In this document: positions 7,439 through 15,053 of the stretch, one piece after another
How the letters are laid out: each line of letters begins with the position of its first letter
Numbering within the stretch: the stretch's first letter is position 1
From: an uncultured Paracoccaceae bacterium
GTDB taxonomy: Bacteria; Pseudomonadota; Alphaproteobacteria; Rhodobacterales; Rhodobacteraceae
Direction of reading: 5' to 3'
NCBI GenBank assembly: GCA_947495295.1
Contig: CANLYJ010000003.1
Span: 62,001-126,000 of the forward strand
Length of the DNA stretch: 64,000 nucleotides
Made by a program: the position numbers and the translations under genes
The notes under the pieces: generated by a model
Database searches by the model: none
Seen by the model: only the letters and a program-made list of their open reading frames with translations
What the model was told of the DNA's origin: nothing

Positions 7439-9247
7439 CTAACCCGCCTTTTCTTCCAGCATCAGCCATTCATCCTCGGCGGCAGACAATGCCTCTTGCC
7501 GGGCGACCAGCGCCTCGGTGGCTTTCTGAAATTTCACAGGCTCCCGGGTGAACAGGTCAGGATCGGCCAACAGCCCCTCCAGCTTGGCAATCTCAGCGCC
7601 CAGCCGATCAATCACACCGGGCAGTTCGTCCAACCGGTGCTTTTCGGTAAATGACAGCCCGGCAGCAGTCTGTTTGACCTGCGCAGGCTTGTCCTTTTTC
7701 GGCGCGGGTTTCGGGGCCACCGGGGCCTCCGCAAAATCCGCCCCACGCTGGCTTCGATAATCGCTCCAGCCGCCTGCATAAACGACCGCCTGCCCGTTGC
7801 CTTCCATCGCAATGGTTGTCGTGGCCACCCGGTCCAGAAAATCGCGGTCATGGCTGACCAGCAGGACCGTACCATCATATTCGCCCAGAATATCCTGCAA
7901 CAGATCCAGCGTTTCGATATCCAGATCATTGGTCGGCTCGTCCAACACGAGCAGGTTGCTTTCCCGCGCCATCAGGCGTGCCAACAGCAACCGGGCCTTT
8001 TCACCACCTGAAAGCGACCGGACCGGCGCGCGCGCCTGTGCTTCGTCAAACAGAAACTCTTTCAGATAACCAACAACATGTTTGGGCTGCCCACGCACCA
8101 TCACCTGATCGGATTTACCCGACACCCCCAGTTCAGGATCATTGGCCAGATTCTCCCAAAGCGACATATCGGGGTTCAGCGCCGCGCGCGTCTGATCAAA
8201 CACCGCGATATCCAGATTGGTCCCCAGCTTGACGGACCCTTCATCCGGGGCCACCTGCCCCAACAGCATCTTGATCAGGGTGGTTTTGCCCACGCCATTG
8301 GGGCCGACAAAAGCGATCCGGTCACCGCGCTGCACCGTCAGGTCCAACCCTTGTACAATCTGCTTGCCGTCAAATGATTTGGTCAGGCCAAAGGCTTCCA
8401 TCACCTTCTTGCCAGATGTGGGACCACCCTCAAACGCCATTGCCGCCATACCTTGGCGCTTGATCTGGCTGGCCCGTTCAGCGCGCAGTTCCTGCAAGGC
8501 ACGCACACGGCCCTGATTACGCTTGCGCCGGGCGGAAATCCCTTCAACAGCCCATCGGGCCTCTGCCTTGATCTTGCGATTTAACTTGTGGCGCTGCTGA
8601 TCTTCTTCTTCCCAGATCTTGTCACGCCATTCTTCAAAGCGGTCAAACCCCTGCTCTGCGCGGCGGACCTGCCCGCGATCAATCCACAGGGTGGCGCGGG
8701 TCAAGGCACGCAAAAAGGCGCGGTCATGCGAAATCAGCACAAAAGCCGCGCGGGTCTGTTTCAATTCCTGCTCCAGCCAGGCAATCGCCTCGATATCCAG
8801 GTGGTTCGTCGGCTCATCCAGCAACATCAATTCCGGTGCCTCGGCCATCAGTTTGGCCAGTGCCGCGCGGCGACGCTCGCCGCCCGATGCGGTGGCGACA
8901 TCACCGGCAGGGTCAAATTTCAGCCCCTCGGCCACCATCTCAACCTTATAGGCCTCATCAGGTTCCAACCCGCTGGCGGCATAGTCGCCAAGGGTGGCAC
9001 ACCCGGCCATCGACGGGTCCTGCTCCATGTAACCGGCGGTAACACCGGGGGATAAAACGCGGGCGCCGCTATCGGCCTCGACCAGCCCCGCCATCACCTT
9101 CATCAGCGTCGATTTACCCGACCCGTTGCGGCCCACCAAAGCCACACGATCACCGGGTTGGACGACCAATGACAGGCCCTCAAACACAGGATCGCCCCCG
9201 AAGGTAAGCGCAATATCAGAAATCTGGAGAAGCGGTGCCTTTGCCAT
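7439..9247 (-). CDS. uup: ABC-F ATPase Uup
   Basis: A 602-residue soluble protein with two ABC domains and no membrane part. The Walker A motifs are GRNGSGKST (near residue 40) and GPNGVGKTT (near 320); the signatures are SGGERRRAAL and LSGGEKARLLL, joined by a charged helical linker around residues 220-270. The C-terminal 70 residues form a predicted coiled coil (from EKHRLDELPGVID to the end), which marks Uup rather than EttA. Uup proteins act on ribosomes and influence transposon excision and 50S assembly. It overlaps no neighbour; olsB lies 9 bp upstream on the same strand. Confidence 0.9.
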   Translation of the reverse strand: MAKAPLLQISDIALTFGGDPVFEGLSLVVQPGDRVALVGRNGSGKSTLMKVMAGLVEADSGARVLSPGVTAGYMEQDPSMAGCATLGDYAASGLEPDEAYKVEMVAEGLKFDPAGDVATASGGERRRAALAKLMAEAPELMLLDEPTNHLDIEAIAWLEQELKQTRAAFVLISHDRAFLRALTRATLWIDRGQVRRAEQGFDRFEEWRDKIWEEEDQQRHKLNRKIKAEARWAVEGISARRKRNQGRVRALQELRAERASQIKRQGMAAMAFEGGPTSGKKVMEAFGLTKSFDGKQIVQGLDLTVQRGDRIAFVGPNGVGKTTLIKMLLGQVAPDEGSVKLGTNLDIAVFDQTRAALNPDMSLWENLANDPELGVSGKSDQVMVRGQPKHVVGYLKEFLFDEAQARAPVRSLSGGEKARLLLARLMARESNLLVLDEPTNDLDIETLDLLQDILGEYDGTVLLVSHDRDFLDRVATTTIAMEGNGQAVVYAGGWSDYRSQRGADFAEAPVAPKPAPKKDKPAQVKQTAAGLSFTEKHRLDELPGVIDRLGAEIAKLEGLLADPDLFTREPVKFQKATEALVARQEALSAAEDEWLMLEEKAG

Positions 9248-9256
9248 GCCCGCCTG

Positions 9257-9967
9257 CTACGTCAGCGCAGCCTCCTGCGCAAGGGCGCGCAGGGCGCGGG
9301 CACGGGCGGCGGGCACTTTGCCCACCTCAAGACAAGTGAATACATGCATGGTCTGCAATGCAGGGTCCACAACCAGCGCATCACCAACCCAGCCGCCCAT
9401 CGCCAGATAGGTGCGCAGCAACGGGGGCAACGGCGCAGACCCGCTGGCCCGTTCATCCGCCAACGGCAATGCCGGGCCACGGGCCGTGGGGCGCAAATGG
9501 TCGGGGCCTGCATGCCGGGCCAACCGGCTCAGGGCGCGGCCATAAACGGTCGGGTCCGTCCCGGCAAAGCTGGCACAACCAAACAGCAGTCCAACGCCCC
9601 GCGTATCGACATGGGCGGTCAATGCCGCCCAAACCATGCGCAAAACATCCGCATCCTGCACATCCGGCGCCACGCAAAACCGGCCAATCTCCAACATCGG
9701 AACATCAAGGACGATCAGACGGGACAGATCATAAAACTGCGCGGCGTAACCATTCGCTGCTGGCCCTTCGGACAGGCGCAGGGATGCGACCAGTCGACCC
9801 GCCTGATCCTCGACCATGACATGTTGGCAATCCACATCATAAGCATCCGCATCAACACCCGGCACACCGAAAAAACACAAGTGACGCAAACGCTGACAAG
9901 CGCGCAAATCGGCATCATGCGCGGCAAAGCGCACCCGATACCGACCCTTGAGAAACGGAATTGTCAT
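9257..9967 (-). CDS. olsB: L-ornithine N-alpha-acyltransferase OlsB
   Basis: A 236-residue GNAT-fold acyltransferase of the OlsB family, which moves a 3-hydroxyacyl chain from acyl carrier protein to ornithine to make lyso-ornithine lipid. Family marks are the N-terminal RYRVRFAAHDADLRACQRLRHLCFF, the DVDCQHVMVED strand and EIGRFCVAPD near residue 105. The O-acyltransferase OlsA needed for the second step is not next to it. The gene is 9 bp upstream of uup on the same strand. Ornithine lipids replace phospholipids under phosphate limitation in marine relatives. Confidence 0.8.
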   Translation of the reverse strand: MTIPFLKGRYRVRFAAHDADLRACQRLRHLCFFGVPGVDADAYDVDCQHVMVEDQAGRLVASLRLSEGPAANGYAAQFYDLSRLIVLDVPMLEIGRFCVAPDVQDADVLRMVWAALTAHVDTRGVGLLFGCASFAGTDPTVYGRALSRLARHAGPDHLRPTARGPALPLADERASGSAPLPPLLRTYLAMGGWVGDALVVDPALQTMHVFTCLEVGKVPAARARALRALAQEAALT

Positions 9968-10041
9968 TACTGTTCACCTTGGCGAAGCGTCACCCGCACC
10001 CTACGTTACCCAACAACATGACGGAAGGATGACAAAAACAC

Positions 10042-10434
10042 ATGGATAAAGTGACCAAATCCGACGCCGAATGGCGGGCGCAACTCTCTGATCTGGCCTA
10101 TAAGGTCACGCGCAAACACGGAACCGAACGGGCAGGCACGCACGAAGATTTCCCCAAAGAGCCGGGCACCTATATGTGTACCTGCTGCGGCGCACCGGTT
10201 TTCGATCAGACGCATAAATTCGACAGCGGCACAGGCTGGCCATCATTCTACCAACCGGTCGATGGCGACATGGTCGGCGAAAGCGTTGATCGCAGCTTTT
10301 TCATGAAACGAACCGAGGTCCACTGCAACCGGTGCGACGCACATCTGGGCCACGTCTTCCCCGACGGACCACAACCAACCGGCCTGCGTTACTGCATCAA
10401 CGGTGTGGCGCTGGAATTTAAGCCCGAGGAGTAA
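10042..10434 (+). CDS. msrB: Peptide-methionine (R)-S-oxide reductase MsrB
   Basis: A 130-residue cytosolic enzyme reducing the R form of methionine sulfoxide in proteins. Zinc ligands come from CTCCG (residues 47-51) and CNRCDAH (near 94). The catalytic cysteine is in RYCING near residue 118, and SGTGWPSFYQP is the conserved substrate loop. Length is normal for a single-domain MsrB. It is divergent from olsB (74 bp between starts). GGAAGG stands 17 bases before the ATG, and AAAAACAC directly precedes it. Confidence 0.95.
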   Translation: MDKVTKSDAEWRAQLSDLAYKVTRKHGTERAGTHEDFPKEPGTYMCTCCGAPVFDQTHKFDSGTGWPSFYQPVDGDMVGESVDRSFFMKRTEVHCNRCDAHLGHVFPDGPQPTGLRYCINGVALEFKPEE

Positions 10435-10609
10435 CTGCCGGGGCGCTGGTCATACGAACCACCGCCTTGCAGACCGCAGCCGCTGCATCTGGCCTTCTGT
10501 GGGCCGCGCCCCGACGCAGCCGCCGACTTGGCGTCGTGGCGGCGCACACGTATATTGTGACAAGTGACAGAGGTTTGGCACGCCCGAACAGGCCAGTGGA
10601 GACCGCGAT

Positions 10610-11164
10610 ATGCGAATGAATATCTTGTGGGTGCTCCTTGCGCTGATCGGTCTGTCGGTCACCTTCAGCTGCGACAGCCCGTCGACCGCACCCGGACCCT
10701 TCGTCGAGGTCACGCGGGCGGAACTGAACGCCGCTTTGGCGACGGCGCTGACCCAGAGCCGAGAGGTCGATTTTCCCGAGAAAACCCGCTTCGAGGCGTT
10801 GCGGTTCCGCCATGTCGCCGGTTTGGGCATTGAGGGGCGGGCGCGGTTCTTTGACCCGGCAACGGGTGGCTATCCGCCGCCAGACATTCGGTTCTTCGGA
10901 TCGGTGCCGATGGGCTGGTGGCGTGTGGAGGACGGGGCGTTGAACGTGAAACTCGCTTCGGTCGACAGGATCGAACCGGTTCCCGGCGGGGCCGCCGCCA
11001 CCAGCCAGGTGGCGGAACGGATCCGCGACAGCCTGGGCACTGGAATAGGCGACCTGCTGTCGCGGATGTCCTTCCCCACTGGCCTGGACCCAAACCGCCG
11101 CTGGATCATTGCCAGCGGCCAAAGCACGCCCGAGGCGCTGCGCTTCGAACTCTGGCCACGGTAA
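10610..11164 (+). CDS. Hypothetical exported protein, GC-rich
   Basis: A 184-residue protein I do not recognise. The N-terminus (residues 4-20) is a hydrophobic signal or anchor ending at VTFSCDSPS. The Cys suggests a lipoprotein, but TFSC is not a good lipobox. The remainder has several short beta-rich segments (GRARFFDPATGG, SVPMGWWRVEDGALNVKLASV), faintly like lipid-binding DUF1439/SIMPL-type secreted domains; I do not press this. Codon third positions are more G/C-rich than in neighbours. An opposite open frame spans the same DNA, but this frame has the signal-like start and normal amino-acid make-up. It stands alone, 175 bp after msrB. Confidence 0.6.
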   Translation: MRMNILWVLLALIGLSVTFSCDSPSTAPGPFVEVTRAELNAALATALTQSREVDFPEKTRFEALRFRHVAGLGIEGRARFFDPATGGYPPPDIRFFGSVPMGWWRVEDGALNVKLASVDRIEPVPGGAAATSQVAERIRDSLGTGIGDLLSRMSFPTGLDPNRRWIIASGQSTPEALRFELWPR

Positions 11165-11336
11165 GAGCCGGGCCATAGCAGCCCGATAGCCATTTTTGGG
11201 GTTTGGGGTAAGAAACGGCCCTCAACTGCACGTGCTGTCGCGTTTCGTTTGGGTACTGATGTGAAAACCGGGACGACTTGCATTCGACGGTGGATTACTG
11301 CCGAAAATATGCTTTGACCATGCGACCGGGTCTGGC

Positions 11337-11918
11337 ATGCTTGTGTTGATGGTAACAACGACATGGACCTGCAACTGCGGCGACGTGGTGCTTGACGTGA
11401 CGCCAAAAGGCGGGACGCGCGTGGTCTGTTATTGCGAAAGCTGTCGGGGGTTCGTCGCACGGCTGGGTGCCGACAGCATTCTGGATGACTGGGGCGGGAA
11501 TGACCTGTTTCAGGTCGCGCCAGAGGCCGCTGTTTTCATGTCGGGTGCCGACAAGTTGGCATGGACGAAAATGACCGACAAAGGCCCGGCAAGATGGTTC
11601 ACAACCTGCTGCAAGACCCCGCTTGCCAATACACTCGAAACCCGCACGGTGCCGTTTCTGACGTTGCAATCAGCCTATTTCGACACACAGGATGACCTCC
11701 CGCCGATTGAAATCCGGGTGTCCAAAAGCGGTGCCAAGGGCCGCGTACCCAAGAGCAACGGCGGGATGGGGCGTTTGCTGCGGCAGTTTGCTGTGCGGTC
11801 GTTGAAATCGCGGATCACCGGTGGCTGGCGGCGGAACCCGCTGTTTGATGGAGCAGGCCAGCCGATTGCGGCGCAGGTGCCCTTGCCGGCGAGTGGATCG
11901 ACCCCGGACGCCCGCTAG
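11337..11918 (+). CDS. GFA/CENP-V-like zinc protein (DUF6151 type)
   Basis: A 193-residue cytosolic protein with the cysteine pattern of glutathione-dependent formaldehyde-activating-like domains: CNCGD near residue 13, CYCESC near 31 and TTCCKTPLANTL near 88, which would bind zinc. It resembles the DUF6151 family of Rhodobacteraceae. The last 60 residues are basic and polar and probably flexible. A second ATG four codons in (11349, MVTTTWTC) is an equally good start, as no clear ribosome site is seen. No function beyond a possible thiol or zinc role can be argued. It ends convergent with ribN. Confidence 0.72.
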   Translation: MLVLMVTTTWTCNCGDVVLDVTPKGGTRVVCYCESCRGFVARLGADSILDDWGGNDLFQVAPEAAVFMSGADKLAWTKMTDKGPARWFTTCCKTPLANTLETRTVPFLTLQSAYFDTQDDLPPIEIRVSKSGAKGRVPKSNGGMGRLLRQFAVRSLKSRITGGWRRNPLFDGAGQPIAAQVPLPASGSTPDAR

Positions 11919-11925
11919 CCGGGAT

Positions 11926-11941
11926 CGATGGTGCACCATCG
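11926..11941. terminator. Short palindrome between convergent genes
   Basis: CGATGGTGCACCATCG is a perfect palindrome (6-bp stem with a TGCA loop) between two converging genes. It may act as a weak bidirectional terminator; no U-run follows. Confidence 0.35.
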
Positions 11942-11974
11942 GTTACGGTGGGCGCTTTCCAATCATTTCGAAAT

Positions 11975-12832
11975 TCAGACTTCCTCCCGCATCACCAGTG
12001 CCCCGGCGACCAGGATCACCGCCGCGCCCACCCACATCAGTCCCGGCGGGGCAAAACCGAAAAACACCAGCCCCAGCCCGACATTCAACGGCAGTTTCAG
12101 ATGATCAAAGGGCTGCAAATACGCCGCGTCGGCGACCACATAGGCCCGCACCAGCAGATATTGCGCCGCCGCCATCAAAAGGCCCGACAGGCCCACCAGC
12201 CACAGGGCGTCTGATGTCACTGCGAACCCAGAACCCAATGCCGCGACACCGTTCACCGGAACGAGTAGAACCAGTAAATACAAGGTCAGGGTCGAAGCGG
12301 CCTCGGTCCGGGTCAATCGCTTGGCCACAAGCGATGATGCCGCCCAGAACGCCGCCGCGCCCACCGGCAACAGCGCCGTCCACGCAAACGCTTCCTGCCA
12401 CGGGGCAACGATCAACGCTCCACCAAATGCCCCCAGCAGAACCGCCCAGATCCGGGTGCGGGTCAGCGCTTCACCCAAAAACACCCCGGCCCCGAGGCTG
12501 ACAAATAAAGGCGAGGTCAGGATCAGCGCAACCGCCTGCCAGATCGGCACAACCGCCAGCCCGGCCACCCATAGCTGCACACCAATGGCGGCCAGCACGA
12601 CGCGCAAGACATGCAACCCCAACTGGCCCGTGCGCCATGACGCGTGCCAGACCGTGGGGACCACCACGGCCAATGCGACGGCATATTGCCAAAACGCGAT
12701 CGTCGGGGATGGGACGCCATGCAGCATCCCCGCCCCCTGCACCGCCGTATTGGCGCCCGCAAACAGCGCACCAGCCGTGACAAAATACAAAGGGCCCATC
12801 ACGGCCCCGGTCTTCATTTCCATCTGGATCAT
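11975..12832 (-). CDS. ribN: DMT-family riboflavin transporter (RibN type)
   Basis: A 285-residue inner-membrane protein with ten hydrophobic segments and two EamA repeats, as in the drug/metabolite transporter superfamily. The FMN riboswitch directly upstream (12913-13053) assigns it to riboflavin uptake, as for RibN of Rhizobium and Vibrio. I start at 12832 (MIQMEMKTGAV) because AGGA lies eight bases before it, and the longer open frame would read through the riboswitch expression platform. The shine-dalgarno is inside a predicted switch helix, so FMN probably shuts translation. It converges with the DUF6151-like gene. Confidence 0.85.
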   Translation of the reverse strand: MIQMEMKTGAVMGPLYFVTAGALFAGANTAVQGAGMLHGVPSPTIAFWQYAVALAVVVPTVWHASWRTGQLGLHVLRVVLAAIGVQLWVAGLAVVPIWQAVALILTSPLFVSLGAGVFLGEALTRTRIWAVLLGAFGGALIVAPWQEAFAWTALLPVGAAAFWAASSLVAKRLTRTEAASTLTLYLLVLLVPVNGVAALGSGFAVTSDALWLVGLSGLLMAAAQYLLVRAYVVADAAYLQPFDHLKLPLNVGLGLVFFGFAPPGLMWVGAAVILVAGALVMREEV

Positions 12833-12835
12833 CGC

Positions 12836-12884
12836 ATCTGTCCTTTCTTGTCTTGCGCATGACCCAAGGCAAAACAGGACAGAT
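12836..12884 (-). promoter_or_regulatory. Shine-Dalgarno-sequestering helix of the riboswitch
   Basis: On the minus strand ATCTGTCCT (from 12884-12876) is perfectly complementary to AGGACAGAT (12844-12836), and the latter holds the ribN ribosome-binding site. A small hairpin (CAGGC-TTTG-GCCTG, 12900-12887) stands immediately before the first arm. No U-run is present, so control is probably of translation rather than termination. Confidence 0.7.
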
Positions 12885-12912
12885 AACAGGCCAAAGCCTG
12901 CTATTTGCACCG

Positions 12913-13053
12913 CTCTCTTTCATCCGGACTGTGACCGTCGGCCCAGGCATCGCACCTGATCTGCTTGACCCTTTGGCAAAGCCAAAGGCGCTCGCGGGCT
13001 CGGGTCTGATGACCCATACCGCCGGTGGGGAATTCCGCCCCGCCCTGAGAACG
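12913..13053 (-). ncRNA. FMN riboswitch (RFN element)
   Basis: Read on the minus strand, this holds the conserved blocks of the RFN aptamer in order: TCTCAGGGCGGGG at the 5' base stem, AATTCCCCACCGGCGGTA, GACCCGAGCCCGCGAGCGC, a variable AAAGG hairpin, GTCAAGCAGATCAGGTG, and the 3' closing GACGGTCACAGTCCGGATG followed by AAAGAGA. All these match the family consensus closely. It is the leader of the riboflavin transporter gene, with an 80-base expression platform to its start codon. Confidence 0.96.
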
Positions 13054-13122
13054 CCCCACATCGGGGCCCGATCAGCGTAGTGCGGATTTTGACATGGTTC
13101 AATACTGGATCAATATCGCATC

Positions 13123-13150
13123 TTGACGCCTACATAATCATAGATAGATT
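13123..13150 (+). promoter_or_regulatory. Putative sigma-70-type promoter of the Rrf2 gene
   Basis: TTGACG (13123-13128) and TAGATT (13145-13150) are separated by 16 bp, about 30 bp before the gene start. A broken dyad (CCTACA at 13129-13134 with AATCAT at 13136-13141, mirrored at 13157-13172) overlaps the -10 and the ribosome site and could be the Rrf2 operator. Confidence 0.45.
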
Positions 13151-13179
13151 TTATCCATGATTCGATTGTAGGAGCAGTT

Positions 13180-13683
13180 ATGAAACTCGGTGATGGCGTT
13201 GAACAGGCAATCCATGCGGTGACACTGCTCGCCGGATTACCCCCTGACGGGCTGCTCTCGGCGCAGGCCTTGGCGGCGTTTCACGGGGTCTCGACCAGCT
13301 ATCTGCTCAAGCATCTGCAAGCATTGTCCAGCGCCGGGATCGTCAAAACACTGCCGGGGCCAAAGGGCGGCTATATGTTGGGCAAAAACCCCGCAAACAT
13401 CACCCTGCTCGATATTGTTCTGGCCGTCGACGGGCCCGAACCGGCCTTCCGCTGTAAGGAAATCCGGCAGCAAGGCTACGACCCCCTGCCAAAGGAAAGC
13501 TTTACCGCCCCCTGCCAGATCAACGCCGCCATGCTACGCGCGGAACGGGCCTACCGCCGGGAATTGGCGCAGGTCAGCATCGCCGATCTGATGCGCGACG
13601 TGATGGCAGATGATGACGGCTCCATCGCCGCCCGGGGCTGCGCCTTTTTCGATCAACACATGCGCCAAACCAAAACAGGCTGA
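13180..13683 (+). CDS. Rrf2-family transcriptional regulator
   Basis: A 167-residue winged-helix regulator. The HTH spans about residues 25-55 (LSAQALAAFHGVSTSYLLKHLQALSSAGIV), then the wing GPKGGYMLGKNP and a dimerisation helix. Three cysteines (FRCKE, APCQI, RGCAFF) lie in the C-terminal half, spaced unlike the Cys triad of IscR or NsrR, so a thiol-redox sensor is more likely than an Fe-S cluster. AGGAG precedes the ATG. It overlaps nothing and is 12 bp upstream of an AhpD-like gene, with which it surely shares a transcript. It is probably self-regulated by a dyad at 13129-13172. Confidence 0.88.
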   Translation: MKLGDGVEQAIHAVTLLAGLPPDGLLSAQALAAFHGVSTSYLLKHLQALSSAGIVKTLPGPKGGYMLGKNPANITLLDIVLAVDGPEPAFRCKEIRQQGYDPLPKESFTAPCQINAAMLRAERAYRRELAQVSIADLMRDVMADDDGSIAARGCAFFDQHMRQTKTG

Positions 13684-13695
13684 AAGGACAGATCA

Positions 13696-14151
13696 ATGAC
13701 CGCCCGCCTCGACTATATCAAAACCGCACCGGACGCATTCGAAGCCGTCAGGCAGTTGGAACAATATGTCAGCACAGAATCAGGGCTGGACCACCGGTTG
13801 ATCCACCTGCTGAAACTGCGGGCCTCACAAATCAACGGCTGCGCCTATTGCGTCGATATGCACACCAAAGAGGCGCGCAAAGACGGGCTCAGCGAACAAT
13901 GGATCGCCCTTGTCAGCGTCTGGCACGAAGCCAGCATTTTTGAGCCCCGCGAACGCGCCCTGCTCGGCTGGACAGAGGCGCTGACCAATATCAGCAGCAG
14001 CGGCGCATCCGATCAGGATTACGACGCCATGCGCGCCCATTTCTCTGAACAGGAAATCGTGAAACTCAGCGTGGCGATTGGCACGATCAACATCTGGAAC
14101 CGGCTCGCCGTCGGTTTCCGAACACCGCACCCCATCGACGCGGCGGCGTGA
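13696..14151 (+). CDS. Carboxymuconolactone decarboxylase-family protein (AhpD-like)
   Basis: A 151-residue all-helical protein of the AhpD/CMD fold. The redox motif CAYCVDMHTKEARK (from about residue 53) has the CxxC plus downstream His of the peroxidase-active AhpD-like group, rather than true decarboxylases. It follows an Rrf2 regulator by 12 bp, a common pairing in alphaproteobacteria that suggests response to peroxide or electrophiles. No alkyl hydroperoxide reductase AhpC gene is near, so the partner thiol is unknown. Confidence 0.87.
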   Translation: MTARLDYIKTAPDAFEAVRQLEQYVSTESGLDHRLIHLLKLRASQINGCAYCVDMHTKEARKDGLSEQWIALVSVWHEASIFEPRERALLGWTEALTNISSSGASDQDYDAMRAHFSEQEIVKLSVAIGTINIWNRLAVGFRTPHPIDAAA

Positions 14152-14253
14152 TCAGGATACCCGGCATTGGCATCAAATCACGCTTATGTGGAAAAAAACG
14201 AGAGTCCGCAATGAGCCCAATGTGCATGATGCTGCATGACGCACCAAGGTCCG

Positions 14254-14967
14254 CTAAGCGTATCGAACTGGCTGCACACCCGCATCGAATTCAATCCGCC
14301 GCAGCCGAAATGTTGGGCCCTCTACGACGTCAGGTCGGCCGATCCTATCCATTCGAAAATGCCGAACATTTTCACGGCTTGGGTCCCTTGCAACCAGATA
14401 CCAAAGCGGCGGCAAGATCAGCATGGCCTGAGGTTCGACGCAGCGCTGCGTCTTTGCGCCTTTTGCATCGACGTAATCGAATTGCAGAGACAACCGTTCA
14501 AGAAATGCCCGCTCAAAAGCAGGGAGCAGCCCACTATCGATCTCTCCGACATTCGAGATATCGACTTGCGGCGCCAGTGGCCCAACATAGAGGCATTCCA
14601 ACAATCGTCGGAGGTCGCGCAGCTTGTCTGGCGGCAGGGACTTCTCGATCTTGGAAAGCCCGCTGTCAGCCAAGCGGGCAAAGGGAAGCGATCCGGCGGC
14701 ACGCATGCTCGATATGCCAATTATCAAGGCGAAGACCTCAGGCACAGACAGTTTGGCCGTTGTTTGTACCGACGTAGGGTCAAGGTAGAGTCCCCCGCCA
14801 CGGCCCTGCTCGGCGATGATTACGTAGCCCTCGTCCCGGAGGGCAGAGAGATCGCGCAAGATGGTGCTGCGCGATGCCCTAACTTCTTCACACAAAGCTT
14901 CGATCGTGGACGCCCCGCCTCGGCGGAGGCTTCGGACGATAGCGGCTTGTCGGGATCGGCTTTTCAT
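14254..14967 (-). CDS. WYL-domain transcriptional regulator (YafY-like)
   Basis: A 237-residue regulator with an N-terminal winged HTH (RQAAIVRSLRRGGASTIEAL, then SRSTILRDLSALRDEGYVI) and a C-terminal WYL-type domain (LQFDYVDAKG, ILPPLWYLVARD, RHFRMDRIG). WYL domains bind small ligands or nucleic acid. It is divergent from an epoxide hydrolase gene 86 bp away, which it probably controls. An overlapping plus-strand frame of similar length is not credible because this strand shows clear domain motifs. Base composition is less GC-rich than the flanks, consistent with acquisition together with the hydrolase. Confidence 0.82.
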   Translation of the reverse strand: MKSRSRQAAIVRSLRRGGASTIEALCEEVRASRSTILRDLSALRDEGYVIIAEQGRGGGLYLDPTSVQTTAKLSVPEVFALIIGISSMRAAGSLPFARLADSGLSKIEKSLPPDKLRDLRRLLECLYVGPLAPQVDISNVGEIDSGLLPAFERAFLERLSLQFDYVDAKGAKTQRCVEPQAMLILPPLWYLVARDPSRENVRHFRMDRIGRPDVVEGPTFRLRRIEFDAGVQPVRYA

Positions 14968-15053
14968 TTTCCAAGTCTACTACAGAAAGGCGTCAGAATT
15001 TGATACCTTTAAGGGTTAATCCGGTGTTACCACAATCAATCCGGAGTACCACC

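Noticed and set aside
10418..11176. Long minus-strand open frame opposite the 10610-11164 gene
   Set aside because: It is Arg/Pro-rich with no domain motifs and overlaps msrB's stop; the plus frame has a signal-like start and normal composition, so this is a shadow frame.
12833..12910. Upstream extension of the ribN reading frame
   Set aside because: It would be translated through the riboswitch expression platform, and the next in-frame ATG has the ribosome-binding site.
14236..15003. Plus-strand open frame covering the WYL gene
   Set aside because: No recognisable motifs, while the minus strand has clear HTH and WYL motifs.
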